From assembly GCF_030378205.1 (NCBI RefSeq), contig NZ_CP127385.1:4938001-5002000 (forward strand): a stretch of DNA of 64,000 bases, in the 5' to 3' direction. Made by a program: the position numbers and the translations under genes. This DNA comes from Bradyrhizobium sp. NP1. Lineage in GTDB: Bacteria; Pseudomonadota; Alphaproteobacteria; Rhizobiales; Xanthobacteraceae. Positions 16,613 through 24,970 of this stretch are shown here, piece by piece. Within the stretch, counting starts at the first letter, position 1; every line of letters starts with the position of its first letter. A model generated the notes under the pieces. It made no database searches. It saw only the letters and a program-made list of their open reading frames with translations, and was not told the DNA's origin.

Positions 16613-17833
16613 TTATCTTTGCGGCTGCGCCACCGACGGACATCCTCCTTCGCTCATGGGCCGGTAGGCATCCGCGCCCGCCAGTTTGCTAAGCACCTTA
16701 TAGTCATCGAAGCGATACTTCGACTCGGCAGGGCTTTTGACCTGGACGAGGTACATTTCGTGCAGCACCCGACCATCATCGCGCAGCTTGACCTGCTTGT
16801 TGTAGAAATCGTTGACCGGAAGTTCGCGCATCTTCTTCGACACGGCCTTCGCGTCCCTTGTACCGGCCGCCTCGACTGACTTGAGATAATGCAGGACACC
16901 CGAGTAGAGCCCCACCTGCAGCATGTTCGGCGGCCGCTGCCCGCCGGTGCGATCGAGAAACCGCTTGGTCCAGGCTCGCGTCTCGTCCGTCAGGTCCCAA
17001 TAGAATGACGTCGTCAGCATCAGGCCCTGCGCGCCGTTCAAACCAAGTGCCTCGACGTCGTTGATATAGATCAGAAGTCCGCCAAGCCGCTGTCCGCCGC
17101 CCTGAATGCCGAACTCTGCCGATTGCTTGATGGCGGTGATGGTGTCGCCGCCGGCAGTTGCGAGGCCAATGATCTTGGCCTTCGACGCCTGCGCCTGCAG
17201 CAGGAACGATGAGTAGTCGCTCGTGCCAAGCGGGGCTCGGACCGAGCCAAGAACCTTACCGCCACCCTTCTCCACAAAAGCCGACGTGTCCCGCTCCAGC
17301 GCATGACCGAACGCATAATCGGCGGTGATGAAGAACCAGGTGTCGCCCCCCTGTTTGAGGATCTCGGTCGCCGTGCTCTTCGCCAACGAATAGGTATCGT
17401 AGGCGAACTGCACCGTTGTGGGCGAGCAGGCCTTGCCGGTCAGGTCCGAGGTCGCTGCGCTGGCGACAATCATTACTGTGTTGCGGTCGCGCAGCAGCTC
17501 GTTGACGGCCAGGGCCACGCCGGAGCCTGTCACGTCGGCGATGGCGTCAACGTGGTCCACATCGACCCACTTGCGTGCAATCGAAGTTGCGATGTCGGTC
17601 TTGTTCTGATGATTGGCGACCAGGACTTCTATCTTCTTGCCGAGAACCTTTCCGCCGAAATCCTCGACCGCCATCCTCGCCGCCTCGACGGCCTTTGCGC
17701 CCGTGATGTCTTCGTAGACGCCGGACTGATCGTTCATGATGCCGATCCTTATGACGTCATCGGAGGCCCGCGCCTGCGCCGCAGGTGTCGTCAGGACAGC
17801 GATGGCGAGCGCAACGTGCCCAATGAGCTTCAT
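16613..17833 (-). CDS. Branched-chain-amino-acid-type ABC substrate-binding protein (LivK fold)
   Basis: A 406-residue periplasmic protein with a cleavable signal (MKLIGHVALAIAVLTTPAAQA). Peripla_BP_6 features include IRIGIMNDQSGVYEDITG, the strand region VDAIADVTGSGVALAVNEL and FITADYAFGHALERD. The ATG at 17833 has GGGAGG seven bases upstream. These proteins often bind aromatic or organic acids. No LivHMGF permease or ATPase genes occur in the window, so it either works with a transporter elsewhere or is a sensor. It is first in the operon with the ligase and racemase. Confidence 0.88.
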   Translation of the reverse strand: MKLIGHVALAIAVLTTPAAQARASDDVIRIGIMNDQSGVYEDITGAKAVEAARMAVEDFGGKVLGKKIEVLVANHQNKTDIATSIARKWVDVDHVDAIADVTGSGVALAVNELLRDRNTVMIVASAATSDLTGKACSPTTVQFAYDTYSLAKSTATEILKQGGDTWFFITADYAFGHALERDTSAFVEKGGGKVLGSVRAPLGTSDYSSFLLQAQASKAKIIGLATAGGDTITAIKQSAEFGIQGGGQRLGGLLIYINDVEALGLNGAQGLMLTTSFYWDLTDETRAWTKRFLDRTGGQRPPNMLQVGLYSGVLHYLKSVEAAGTRDAKAVSKKMRELPVNDFYNKQVKLRDDGRVLHEMYLVQVKSPAESKYRFDDYKVLSKLAGADAYRPMSEGGCPSVAQPQR

Positions 17834-18040
17834 TCCCAGCCTCCCACATTTCCGCGCAACGATACGCGCCTGGCGGTTCGGCGCCGAGCAAGGCGTGTTC
17901 CCGCTTGCCCAACATCCCGTCATTTCTGGCCCCTCCATCGAAATCTCCGGTCAACCACTTTGTCAAGAACAAAAAAGAATTGTGAATCGCTATTCTACTT
18001 TGTAGTCTCCCAGTCGACCCTGCCGAAGGAGGCGCGAGTA

Positions 18041-19063
18041 ATGCGCGTGATGGAGCTCAAATCCGATTGGGGACTTAAGAATTTGACAGCCGGCGAACGG
18101 CGCGCGCCGCCGCTGCCGGGACGGCGCGAGGTTCTTGTCGAAATGCAGGCCGCCTCGATCAACTTCCGCGATTACGTGATGGTCGCGGGCGGCTACGGGC
18201 GGCGCGGCGGCAAGCTGCCGATGGTCCCGGTCTCCGACGGCGCCGGCCGCGTCGTCGCTGTCGGTCAGGACGTCAGCACCTTGGCTGTGAACGACATCGT
18301 ATGCCCGAACTTCGCGCAGACCTGGATTGACGGCGCCCTGCAGCCGGACACCTGGAAGGGAATGTTAGGCGGCTATTGCGACGGTGTCCTGCAGGAGACC
18401 ATGCTGTTCCCAGAACACTGTGTGGTTCGTGCCGCCTCCCACCTTAGCGCGGTTGAAGCCGCCACCCTGCCCTGCGCAGCGCTGACGGCGTGGAGCGCGC
18501 TCACGACGGCCGGCATCAAGCCTGGCAGCACAATCCTGACCCAAGGCACCGGCGGCGTCTCGCTTTTCGCACTGCAATTTGCCAAGCAGTTCGGCGCCAA
18601 GGTCATCATTACCTCGTCGAGTGACGAGAAGCTCAAGCGCGCGCGCGAGCTTGGAGCGGACGAAACGATCAACTATCGGACGGAGCCAGCGTGGGAAAAA
18701 CGCGCGCGCGAGATTGCCGGCCCGTCCGGCATTGACCTGGTCATGGAGTTGGCAGGCACGCTCACGCATTCGATCAAGGCCGTCAGGGAGGAAGGCACGG
18801 TCGCCATGATTGGCGTACTCGACGGGCCGTCAGCGACGATACCGTTGGGGCAAGTGGTGACGCGAGCGATCCGGCTGCAGGGCGTGACGGCGGGACCAAA
18901 GCGCGCGTTCGAGCAGATGATGCGCGCTGTCGATCTGCACAAGCTCAGGCCGATCTATCAGATATCCGGCCGTTCGCTCACCGACGCGCCATCGGCAATT
19001 GCGCAGATCGCGAAAGCAAAGCACTTCGGCAAGATCTGCCTCGAATTCGGGAGCAGCTTGTGA
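18041..19063 (+). CDS. Zinc-independent MDR oxidoreductase (quinone oxidoreductase-like)
   Basis: A 340-residue medium-chain dehydrogenase/reductase. The GroES-like N-domain has the segment VLVEMQAASINFRDYVMVAG, and the Rossmann domain has TQGTGGVSLFALQFAKQFGA. The cysteines that would bind structural zinc are absent, as in quinone oxidoreductases and enoyl reductases. AAGGAGG lies eight bases before ATG 18041. It diverges from the LivK-type gene across about 200 bp and overlaps the next gene. It may reduce a double bond of the CoA-linked substrate. Confidence 0.85.
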   Translation: MRVMELKSDWGLKNLTAGERRAPPLPGRREVLVEMQAASINFRDYVMVAGGYGRRGGKLPMVPVSDGAGRVVAVGQDVSTLAVNDIVCPNFAQTWIDGALQPDTWKGMLGGYCDGVLQETMLFPEHCVVRAASHLSAVEAATLPCAALTAWSALTTAGIKPGSTILTQGTGGVSLFALQFAKQFGAKVIITSSSDEKLKRARELGADETINYRTEPAWEKRAREIAGPSGIDLVMELAGTLTHSIKAVREEGTVAMIGVLDGPSATIPLGQVVTRAIRLQGVTAGPKRAFEQMMRAVDLHKLRPIYQISGRSLTDAPSAIAQIAKAKHFGKICLEFGSSL

Positions 19064-19851
19064 TCACGCCGGACGTGCTGTTTGAGCGACGTGGACAGGT
19101 CGCGCAGGCCACGCTCAACAGGCCGGATTCGCTTAACGCCATCACGTTACCGATGATCGTACATTTCGAGGGCATCCTGGATGAGGTTGCAAGGGACAAT
19201 GCGCTTTGCGCGTTGGTTATTGCGGGCTCCTCCCGGACATTCTCTGCCGGCGCCGACCTCACGGCATTGGCCGTCGACCAGGACGGAATACCAGTCAGTG
19301 GGCCCGATTCCTTTCCCGACCGGCTGATGCGCTTCCTTTGCAAGCTTGAGAGGTGCCCAGTTCCGGTGATCGCTGCCGTTCAGGGTTGGGCCCTCGCAGG
19401 TGGACTCGAAATTGTCCTTTGTTGCGATCTGGTTATTGCCGGAACGAGCGCAAGGTTCGGCGACGCTCACGCAAAGTATGGACTGCTGCCAAGCGGCGGA
19501 AGCTCAATCCGGCTTCCGCGACGGATCGGCGCGATGCGCGCCAGGGAGCTGATGTTCACCGGCGATTGGGTTACGGCAACCGCCATGCGCGAAGCCGGCC
19601 TTGTCACGCGCGTCGTCGATGACAGCGAAGTTGAGGCAGAGACGACCCGGCTGGCTGACACGCTCGCCGCCCGCAGCCCGTTGTGCCTGCGACGGATGAA
19701 ATCGCTCCTCACGCTCGGCAGCCAGCAAGGACTGCAGGAGGGACTTGCGGCCGAGCAACGCGAATGGGCCGCCCATGCCGCATCCGAGGACATGCGCGAG
19801 GGATTGTCAGCCTTCCGCGAAAAACGCCCGCCGCGCTTCACTGGATTCTGA
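19060..19851 (+). CDS. Enoyl-CoA hydratase/isomerase family protein (crotonase)
   Basis: A 263-residue crotonase-fold enzyme. The CoA-binding loop is SAGADLTAL and the oxyanion-hole region is WALAGGLEIVLCCDLVIAG with the first catalytic Glu. The second Glu of classical hydratases would fall in the FGQPE-like segment, but here it reads FGDAHAKYGLLP, with His at that place. It therefore belongs to a variant crotonase class and may be an isomerase or hydrolase rather than a hydratase. It starts at a GTG overlapping the MDR stop (GTGA). Confidence 0.85.
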   Translation: MITPDVLFERRGQVAQATLNRPDSLNAITLPMIVHFEGILDEVARDNALCALVIAGSSRTFSAGADLTALAVDQDGIPVSGPDSFPDRLMRFLCKLERCPVPVIAAVQGWALAGGLEIVLCCDLVIAGTSARFGDAHAKYGLLPSGGSSIRLPRRIGAMRARELMFTGDWVTATAMREAGLVTRVVDDSEVEAETTRLADTLAARSPLCLRRMKSLLTLGSQQGLQEGLAAEQREWAAHAASEDMREGLSAFREKRPPRFTGF

Positions 19852-19865
19852 CTGGAGGAAAAGCA

Positions 19866-21053
19866 ATGCCACCGTCGAGACGCGAAGACTTCCGTATCGA
19901 TCCCTTCCAAATTCGCGTGCCGCAGGAGGAGCTCGATGATCTCGGACGGCGATTGCGCTCGGCGAGATTGCCGCCTCGTACATCGGTTGCGCCCTGGTCG
20001 CTGGGCACGGATCACGACTTCATGCAGGAATTCCTGACGGAGTGGCGGGACAAGTATGATTGGCGGGAGGTGGAAGCGCGCCTGAATCGGCTCCCGCAGT
20101 TCACGACCGAGATTGACGGCTTCACCATTCACTTCGTTTACGAGAGGGGTAGCGGTCGCAGTCCCCTGCCGTTGATACTCACCCATGGCTGGCCCGGTTC
20201 ATTCGTCGAGTTCGAGAATGTCATCGCGCCGCTGGCGCATCCGGAGCGTTTTGGTGGCAACGCTGATGATTCCTTCGATGTGATCGTTCCGAGCATTCCC
20301 GGTTACGGGTGGTCGTCTCCGCCGAGCGCGCCGATCACAACGCGAGAGGTTGCCGCGCTCTGGCACCAGCTGATGACCGAGACGCTCGGATACAACAGCT
20401 ATTTTGCGCAAGGCGGCGACTGGGGCAGCCTGGTGGCGTCGTGGTTGGGTGTCGACCACCCCGACGCGGTAAAGGCAATCCACATCAACATGATGGGGCT
20501 CCGCCCCTATACCGGAAGCGGAAGCGCTCCGATCGATGCGGATGAAGCACGATGGCTCGAACAGGCGCGTGCAAGACTGCGCAAGGAGGGCGGATATCAG
20601 GCCATCCAGGGTAGCAAGCCGCAGACGTTGGCATACGGGCTCAACGATTCGCCGGTGGGACTGGCCGCCTGGATCGTCGAAAAATTTCATGGCTGGAGCG
20701 ACAGCAGCGGTCGACCGCCATTTACGATGGAGCAGTTGATCACCAACATCATGATCTATTGGCTCACGCAGTCCATTCACACGTCCATCTGGCTCTACAC
20801 CGCCGCAAGGCTCAAGGGCGGCATGGGCCTCGGGCCGAGAGAGTTCGTCGGCGTTCCCACTGGATTTCTGTCATGCCCGAACGACCTGTTCCCGCCGCCT
20901 CCCGACGCGTGGATCAAGCGGACTTACAATCTCGCAAGACGAACTAACTGGACCACAGGTGGTCACTTTGCCGCCTACGAACGGGGGGAAGCCCTGATCC
21001 GCGACGTTCGCGACTTCTTTGCCGGCTTCCGCGGCGACCTTTCGAGGCACTGA
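19866..21053 (+). CDS. Epoxide hydrolase, microsomal/juvenile-hormone type
   Basis: A 395-residue protein with an N-terminal EHN domain (FRIDPFQIRVPQEELDDL) followed by an alpha/beta-hydrolase domain. The oxyanion region is THGWPGSFVEF, the nucleophile Asp is in QGGDWGSLVA, and the catalytic His is in GGHFAAYERGE. The ATG has GGAGG about eight bases upstream. Such enzymes hydrolyse epoxides of terpenoids or aromatics to diols. With ligase, racemase and crotonase nearby it points to an isoprenoid- or alkene-type growth substrate. Confidence 0.88.
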   Translation: MPPSRREDFRIDPFQIRVPQEELDDLGRRLRSARLPPRTSVAPWSLGTDHDFMQEFLTEWRDKYDWREVEARLNRLPQFTTEIDGFTIHFVYERGSGRSPLPLILTHGWPGSFVEFENVIAPLAHPERFGGNADDSFDVIVPSIPGYGWSSPPSAPITTREVAALWHQLMTETLGYNSYFAQGGDWGSLVASWLGVDHPDAVKAIHINMMGLRPYTGSGSAPIDADEARWLEQARARLRKEGGYQAIQGSKPQTLAYGLNDSPVGLAAWIVEKFHGWSDSSGRPPFTMEQLITNIMIYWLTQSIHTSIWLYTAARLKGGMGLGPREFVGVPTGFLSCPNDLFPPPPDAWIKRTYNLARRTNWTTGGHFAAYERGEALIRDVRDFFAGFRGDLSRH

Positions 21054-21106
21054 ACCGAGAAGCAGAACAGTGCTCGCGATTGACTCTTGCAAGCTGGCTG
21101 GAGACT

Positions 21107-21808
21107 ATGCAGATCTTGACTAACGACATTGTCAATCGGAGAGCCTTCGTGCATTCGGCGAACGCACGCCTAGCAATCGAGCAAGCTTCTAAGAAAGCGC
21201 CGAAACGCAAAGCACGGAGAACACGTGAGGAGCGCTCTGAGGAAACGCGCAGGAATCTCATCCAGGCCGGCGCCCGAACCGTGGGACGCTACGGCTACGA
21301 GAAAGCCTCTGTCGCCCGAATCACCGCGAAGGCGAAGGTTGCGCTCGGTACGTTCTACCGGCACTTCAATTCGCGCCAGGAATTTTTCGATCAGTTGTTG
21401 CCTGCGATGGGTGATCACCTGATGGACTTTCTCCGTACCAGAGTAGACCCCGGCGTCGTTGGTGCGGAGCGAGAGGAGCAGCGCCTGCGTGCGTATTTCA
21501 GCTTTCTAGAGGAACATCCCTGGTATCATCGCCTCCTCAACGAGTCGGAGGTGATGGCCCCGCGCGCTCACGCGGCCTATCTCGAATTGATGGCGGCTGG
21601 CCTGGTGCGGAGCTTTCATCGCGGCCAGAAGCGCGGAGAAATGGCGGCGTTCAAGGAAGCGGAGCTACGCACGCTCGCTTACATCGTCATGGCGTCGCGC
21701 GTTTATCTGGCCACCCAGTGGGGCGGATACAAAGGCAAGAACGTCACGCCCCCCAACGACGTCCTGAACACCTACACTAAGTTCATTCAGCGCGCACTGT
21801 TTGACTAG
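21107..21808 (+). CDS. TetR family transcriptional regulator
   Basis: A repressor of about 233 residues. The helix-turn-helix spans TRRNLIQAGARTVGRYGYEK through VALGTFYRHFNSRQEFF, the classic TetR_N pattern. The C-terminal ligand domain contains a long helix with EEHPWYHRLLNESEVM. An arginine/lysine-rich N-terminal arm precedes the HTH. The start is uncertain: ATG 21107 has GGAG nearby, while a TTG at 21080 gives nine more residues. It closes the CoA-module operon and is the likely regulator of the divergent promoters between 17834 and 18040. Confidence 0.87.
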   Translation: MQILTNDIVNRRAFVHSANARLAIEQASKKAPKRKARRTREERSEETRRNLIQAGARTVGRYGYEKASVARITAKAKVALGTFYRHFNSRQEFFDQLLPAMGDHLMDFLRTRVDPGVVGAEREEQRLRAYFSFLEEHPWYHRLLNESEVMAPRAHAAYLELMAAGLVRSFHRGQKRGEMAAFKEAELRTLAYIVMASRVYLATQWGGYKGKNVTPPNDVLNTYTKFIQRALFD

Positions 21809-22044
21809 AAGGACCTTCATCCATTGATGACTGAAGACTCACTAGTTTGCCTTCAAGCTTTGGGCAGCAGTTGTCTGGTTGCGCACGTGGACATCAAGAC
21901 CGTGAACGCGCTTGCGGAGACATCGCCTAGGCCACGCCGGCGCAGGTAACGACCGCCGTTCGCTGATCGACGATTTCCGGGCGCTTGTGCAGAGTCTCAT
22001 CGTCCACCCGAAGGGACCATGGCAGGGCTTCGAGGGAAAGAAAA

Positions 22045-22140
22045 CTAGCTGCGCTGGTAGGAGGACGCAACCAACAGCGCGACGCCGGCGATTGCGAGAA
22101 CAAGGAACAGCTTCGTCTTTATCCGAATCTTATTGATCAT
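22045..22140 (-). CDS. Putative 31-residue single-helix membrane protein
   Basis: A tiny open frame whose product begins MINKIRIKTKLFLV and ends ASSYQRS. A basic N-terminus, one membrane helix and a short tail form a plausible small membrane protein. No good ribosome-binding site precedes it. It lies in the 21809-22232 gap between tetR and the outer-membrane protein gene, where I see nothing else. The basic start plus helix also resembles the beginning of a chemotaxis receptor, so it may be a truncated N-terminus. Confidence 0.3.
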   Translation of the reverse strand: MINKIRIKTKLFLVLAIAGVALLVASSYQRS

Positions 22141-22232
22141 CTGAGGCTCGCCGATCGAAGATGAACGCATCATCGCAAGGGTCAAGCAGCAGCCTGCGCA
22201 GCCGCTTGACGACGCGTCCGCGCGATGCGACC

Positions 22233-23306
22233 TCAGAACTTCACAGTTACGCCGGAATATACAGAGCTCTCTGTGCAACTTCCGTTGCTTACGCCAGGGG
22301 CGACATTACAGATCCGGCTGTTGGTATGATCCATGCCGTACTTATTCTGCCAGTAACGATAGGCGACCCAGACGTCGACGAGGTGGGTGTATTTCGGCCC
22401 CATGAACGCGCGACTGGCGTCAAACGTCAGACGTATTGGCTCGCTATTGAACTCGGTCTTGGTCTGAATGTTGAACGGGGGTGCAAACGGAAGCGGAGAG
22501 TTTTCAGGCCCCTTGGGGCCGTACCAACCGGCTCGACCGCTAATCGAGAAATACCGGATGGTCTCGGGAAGGAAGCCGAGGTCCATATAGTAGTTCGTTT
22601 CGAGCGCCCAGGTCCCTTTGTACTCGGTGTTTCCATCCGACAAACACACTGGCGAAACTGTAAAGCCACACTGAACGAACGCGTTGTGGTTGATCTCCTT
22701 ATAATATAGCGGCGCAACGTTGAAGAAGCCGTGGTACGGCAGATCGAAGGCGAATTGAAGACCGGCGACGACGTCGCGCTTGGAGGGGGCCAGTGCGATG
22801 TTCTCGACCTGGGCATCAGCACCGATCTCAAACGAGATGTTGCGGAGTGGCCCAACGCTGAATGCCTTTGTTCCGAATATTTCATTGAACCCAAAGGTAC
22901 TGCGGATCAGGCCGTAGACATCCGTCGCCCCAGCGCAACTCCCGTTGTTGAACACACATCCGTTCGCCGGATTGTTGTGATCCGACTTAAGCATCGAAAT
23001 GGTGAAAAAGTTCGTGCCGTAGGCCCAGATGTCGAAGTGCGTGAACGAATAGACCTGCTTGGCGGTTTTGCCGTTGATCGTTCCGTTCGGCTGAATTGTG
23101 AAACTACCCGGGTCCGTACCCTTCGGAAGATACGAATAGGTGACACGGTTATCGATCAAGAGAAAGAACGGTTGGTCGGCCACCGGCTTGGCCTTCATCG
23201 CCTTGGTCGGAACGTCAGTATCGGTAGCGCTTGCCGGATCGAGCGAGCCGAGAGTCACAAGCGACAGCGCCCCGATTATCGTCAATGCACGAAAAGTAGT
23301 CGTCAT
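22233..23306 (-). CDS. Outer-membrane beta-barrel protein, Tsx-like (putative channel)
   Basis: A 357-residue exported protein with a signal peptide (MTTTFRALTIIGALSLVTLG, then an Ala-rich cleavage region). Alternating aromatic strands follow, and the C-terminus is VYSGVTVKF, ending in Phe like outer-membrane barrels. The middle has HFDIWAYGTNFFTISMLKSD, reminiscent of the nucleoside-channel Tsx fold. Two Cys pairs may form extracellular disulfides. ATG 23306 has a G-rich site (GGGGGG) eight bases upstream. A 14-bp box upstream is shared with the ring-cleavage dioxygenase promoter, so it probably admits the aromatic substrate. Confidence 0.72.
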   Translation of the reverse strand: MTTTFRALTIIGALSLVTLGSLDPASATDTDVPTKAMKAKPVADQPFFLLIDNRVTYSYLPKGTDPGSFTIQPNGTINGKTAKQVYSFTHFDIWAYGTNFFTISMLKSDHNNPANGCVFNNGSCAGATDVYGLIRSTFGFNEIFGTKAFSVGPLRNISFEIGADAQVENIALAPSKRDVVAGLQFAFDLPYHGFFNVAPLYYKEINHNAFVQCGFTVSPVCLSDGNTEYKGTWALETNYYMDLGFLPETIRYFSISGRAGWYGPKGPENSPLPFAPPFNIQTKTEFNSEPIRLTFDASRAFMGPKYTHLVDVWVAYRYWQNKYGMDHTNSRICNVAPGVSNGSCTESSVYSGVTVKF

Positions 23307-23420
23307 CCGAAATCCCCCCTTTGCGGATCTGCATCGAGCGCGGCTCGAGTACAGAGCTCGCCCCAATTTCCCCCGATGACGATTCGATAACATCGAAGCA
23401 CAACCAAATCAACTAGTATG

Positions 23421-23434
23421 ATAGAAGTCTATCC
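23421..23434. promoter_or_regulatory. 14-bp GntR-type box, copy 1
   Basis: The sequence ATAGAAGTCTATCC contains the palindrome ATAGA-AG-TCTAT. It lies about 115 bp upstream of the outer-membrane protein start and about 285 bp upstream of the divergent GntR gene. An identical 14-mer lies about 98 bp upstream of the extradiol dioxygenase gene (38136-38149). The rest of the 23307-23719 spacer is AT-rich leader and promoter sequence without a gene. Confidence 0.55.
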
Positions 23435-23719
23435 CTTTATACGTTCGATAATTTAGCTGTTTTGAAGCCAGCTAAGTCATTCAAATTTCATTTGTTTTCT
23501 AAAGAATCGATGCGGATTGGATCTGGCCGAAAGTGTGCGATTTCTGGTTAGCGACGCTCGAACGGCGCACGTTCGGCGGCTCAACTTAACGCCTTGCAGC
23601 AAGTTTTTTGTCGCAGACGCTCAAGACGTTAGCGGTGATACCGGTGTAATTCGTCTGTTATTCGACCAGTCGATCTGATAATTCGGGTCGATCGCAACCG
23701 AGCGCTTTTGGAGTCGACG

Positions 23720-24562
23720 ATGCCGTCTAAGAGTCCAAGCAATCCCGTCCGGCGGGAGCTTCAGGACAGGCGAACGTCAAGGGAAACCAACGATCGGAAC
23801 CTGCGAAGCGGACTTAGGGTGCCCACCGTTCCCACGCATACGTCGTTGAACGAGCTAGCGACGCCTATCTACGTTCAGCTCGTCACTCTCTTTCGAAGAA
23901 GGATCGAAACGGGCGAGTGGCAGGTCGGCGATCAGATTCCCTCGCTTGACGAACTCGCCGAGCAAGTTGGAGCCGCGCGGGCCACTGTAAGGCATGCCAT
24001 CGGTTTTCTCGAGATCGAAGGACTGATCGGCCGGTATCGCGGTCGCGGAACGTTCGTCCTCGAGAAACCGAAGGCCGATATTTGGCACGACATTCCGTCA
24101 GACTGGTCTGCATCTGTGGACCAGTCCTCTTCCTCCGAAACAAAGATGGAGTGGATCGAGTGCCGCCCTGCACTGCGGCTCCCGAATCCTTCTCATCCAG
24201 GAGGGAAGCTCGCTCCGGCTTACCAATTCCTGCGCCGCCTGCACCGGCGCAACGGAATTCCCTATCTTGTCGGATCGACGTTCGTCGAAAAGGAGCTGTT
24301 CGATCGCATTGGCAAAAAAAACTTCAACGATGCTCCTTTTCGCGTACTTCAGCGCGAATTGGGTAATCAAATCGCGCGCGCGGAACAAACGATCGTCGTC
24401 GGCACCGCCGACCTGGAGCTCGCCGACTATCTCAACGTGCCGGTCAATTCTCCTATCGTGATACTCAACCGTTCCGTGTTCGATCAATCCGGCGTCCTGA
24501 TCTACGAATCCGTAGGCCATCACCGAGGTGACCTCGTGCGCATTCGCATGAAGCTTCGCTAG
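23720..24562 (+). CDS. GntR family regulator, HutC subfamily (UTRA domain)
   Basis: A 280-residue regulator. The GntR winged helix runs from ATPIYVQLVTLFRRRIETGE through VGAARATVRHAIGFLEIEGLIG to the wing GRYRGRGTFVLEKP. A UTRA ligand-binding domain follows (from about residue 130) with typical segments such as PYLVGSTFVEKELFDRIG and VILNRSVFDQSGVLIYE. It is paralogous to the regulator at 35904-36734. ATG 23720 is taken as start; TTG 23708 is in frame. Its stop overlaps the stop of the convergent RidA gene by four bases. Confidence 0.9.
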   Translation: MPSKSPSNPVRRELQDRRTSRETNDRNLRSGLRVPTVPTHTSLNELATPIYVQLVTLFRRRIETGEWQVGDQIPSLDELAEQVGAARATVRHAIGFLEIEGLIGRYRGRGTFVLEKPKADIWHDIPSDWSASVDQSSSSETKMEWIECRPALRLPNPSHPGGKLAPAYQFLRRLHRRNGIPYLVGSTFVEKELFDRIGKKNFNDAPFRVLQRELGNQIARAEQTIVVGTADLELADYLNVPVNSPIVILNRSVFDQSGVLIYESVGHHRGDLVRIRMKLR

Positions 24563-24963
24563 ATGCTCCTGGTCGGTTCTGATTCTGGATCCACTGCGAT
24601 TACGTCGAGCGCAAAGTAGGCGTTGCCGCCTGGCGCCGCATTCGCGTTCGCGATACAGACGGCGATGCGAGCTGGCGGATCTTCAGGGAAGGCTTCGACC
24701 CACGCCCGGTGAAACGGCGTTCGGTTCTCCAGATCCGACAAGTAGAGCGTCACCTTCACGACATGTTTGAGCGATGCACCCGAGGCCGCGAGTATGGCAG
24801 CGGCGTTTCTGAGCGCCTGGACCGCCTGCAAGTAGGGATCGTCTGACATGTTGTTGTTGTCGGGATCCCGCCCCCGGATGGCAGACAGAAAGAGGAATCC
24901 CCCCGCCCGCACTCCCGGCACCATTCCCGGCATTCTCTCGGGTGTGCCGGGCCCCCGCGGCAT
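24559..24963 (-). CDS. RidA/YjgF-family protein
   Basis: A small trimeric-barrel protein of 134-139 residues. Typical RidA features are GGFLFLSAIRGRDP, the helix QAVQALRNAAAILAASGASL, VVKVTLYLSDLENRTPFHRAW, and PPARIAVCIANANAAPG with the conserved Arg. RidA proteins hydrolyse imine/enamine intermediates; some are 2-aminomuconate deaminases in aromatic pathways. The internal ATG at 24963 follows AGGAGG closely; ATG 24978, overlapping the hydrolase stop, is the alternative. It is the last gene of the leftward catabolic operon. Confidence 0.82.
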   Translation of the reverse strand: MPRGPGTPERMPGMVPGVRAGGFLFLSAIRGRDPDNNNMSDDPYLQAVQALRNAAAILAASGASLKHVVKVTLYLSDLENRTPFHRAWVEAFPEDPPARIAVCIANANAAPGGNAYFALDVIAVDPESEPTRSI

Positions 24964-24970
24964 CGTCCTC

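Noticed and set aside
17303..18040. Long plus-strand extension before the MDR gene.
   Set aside because: It is antisense to the LivK-type gene and a strong ribosome-binding site fixes the MDR start at 18041.
23720..24562. GntR protein considered as an aminotransferase-fused MocR regulator.
   Set aside because: The C-terminal part is a UTRA domain of about 150 residues, far too short and without the PLP-lysine motif.
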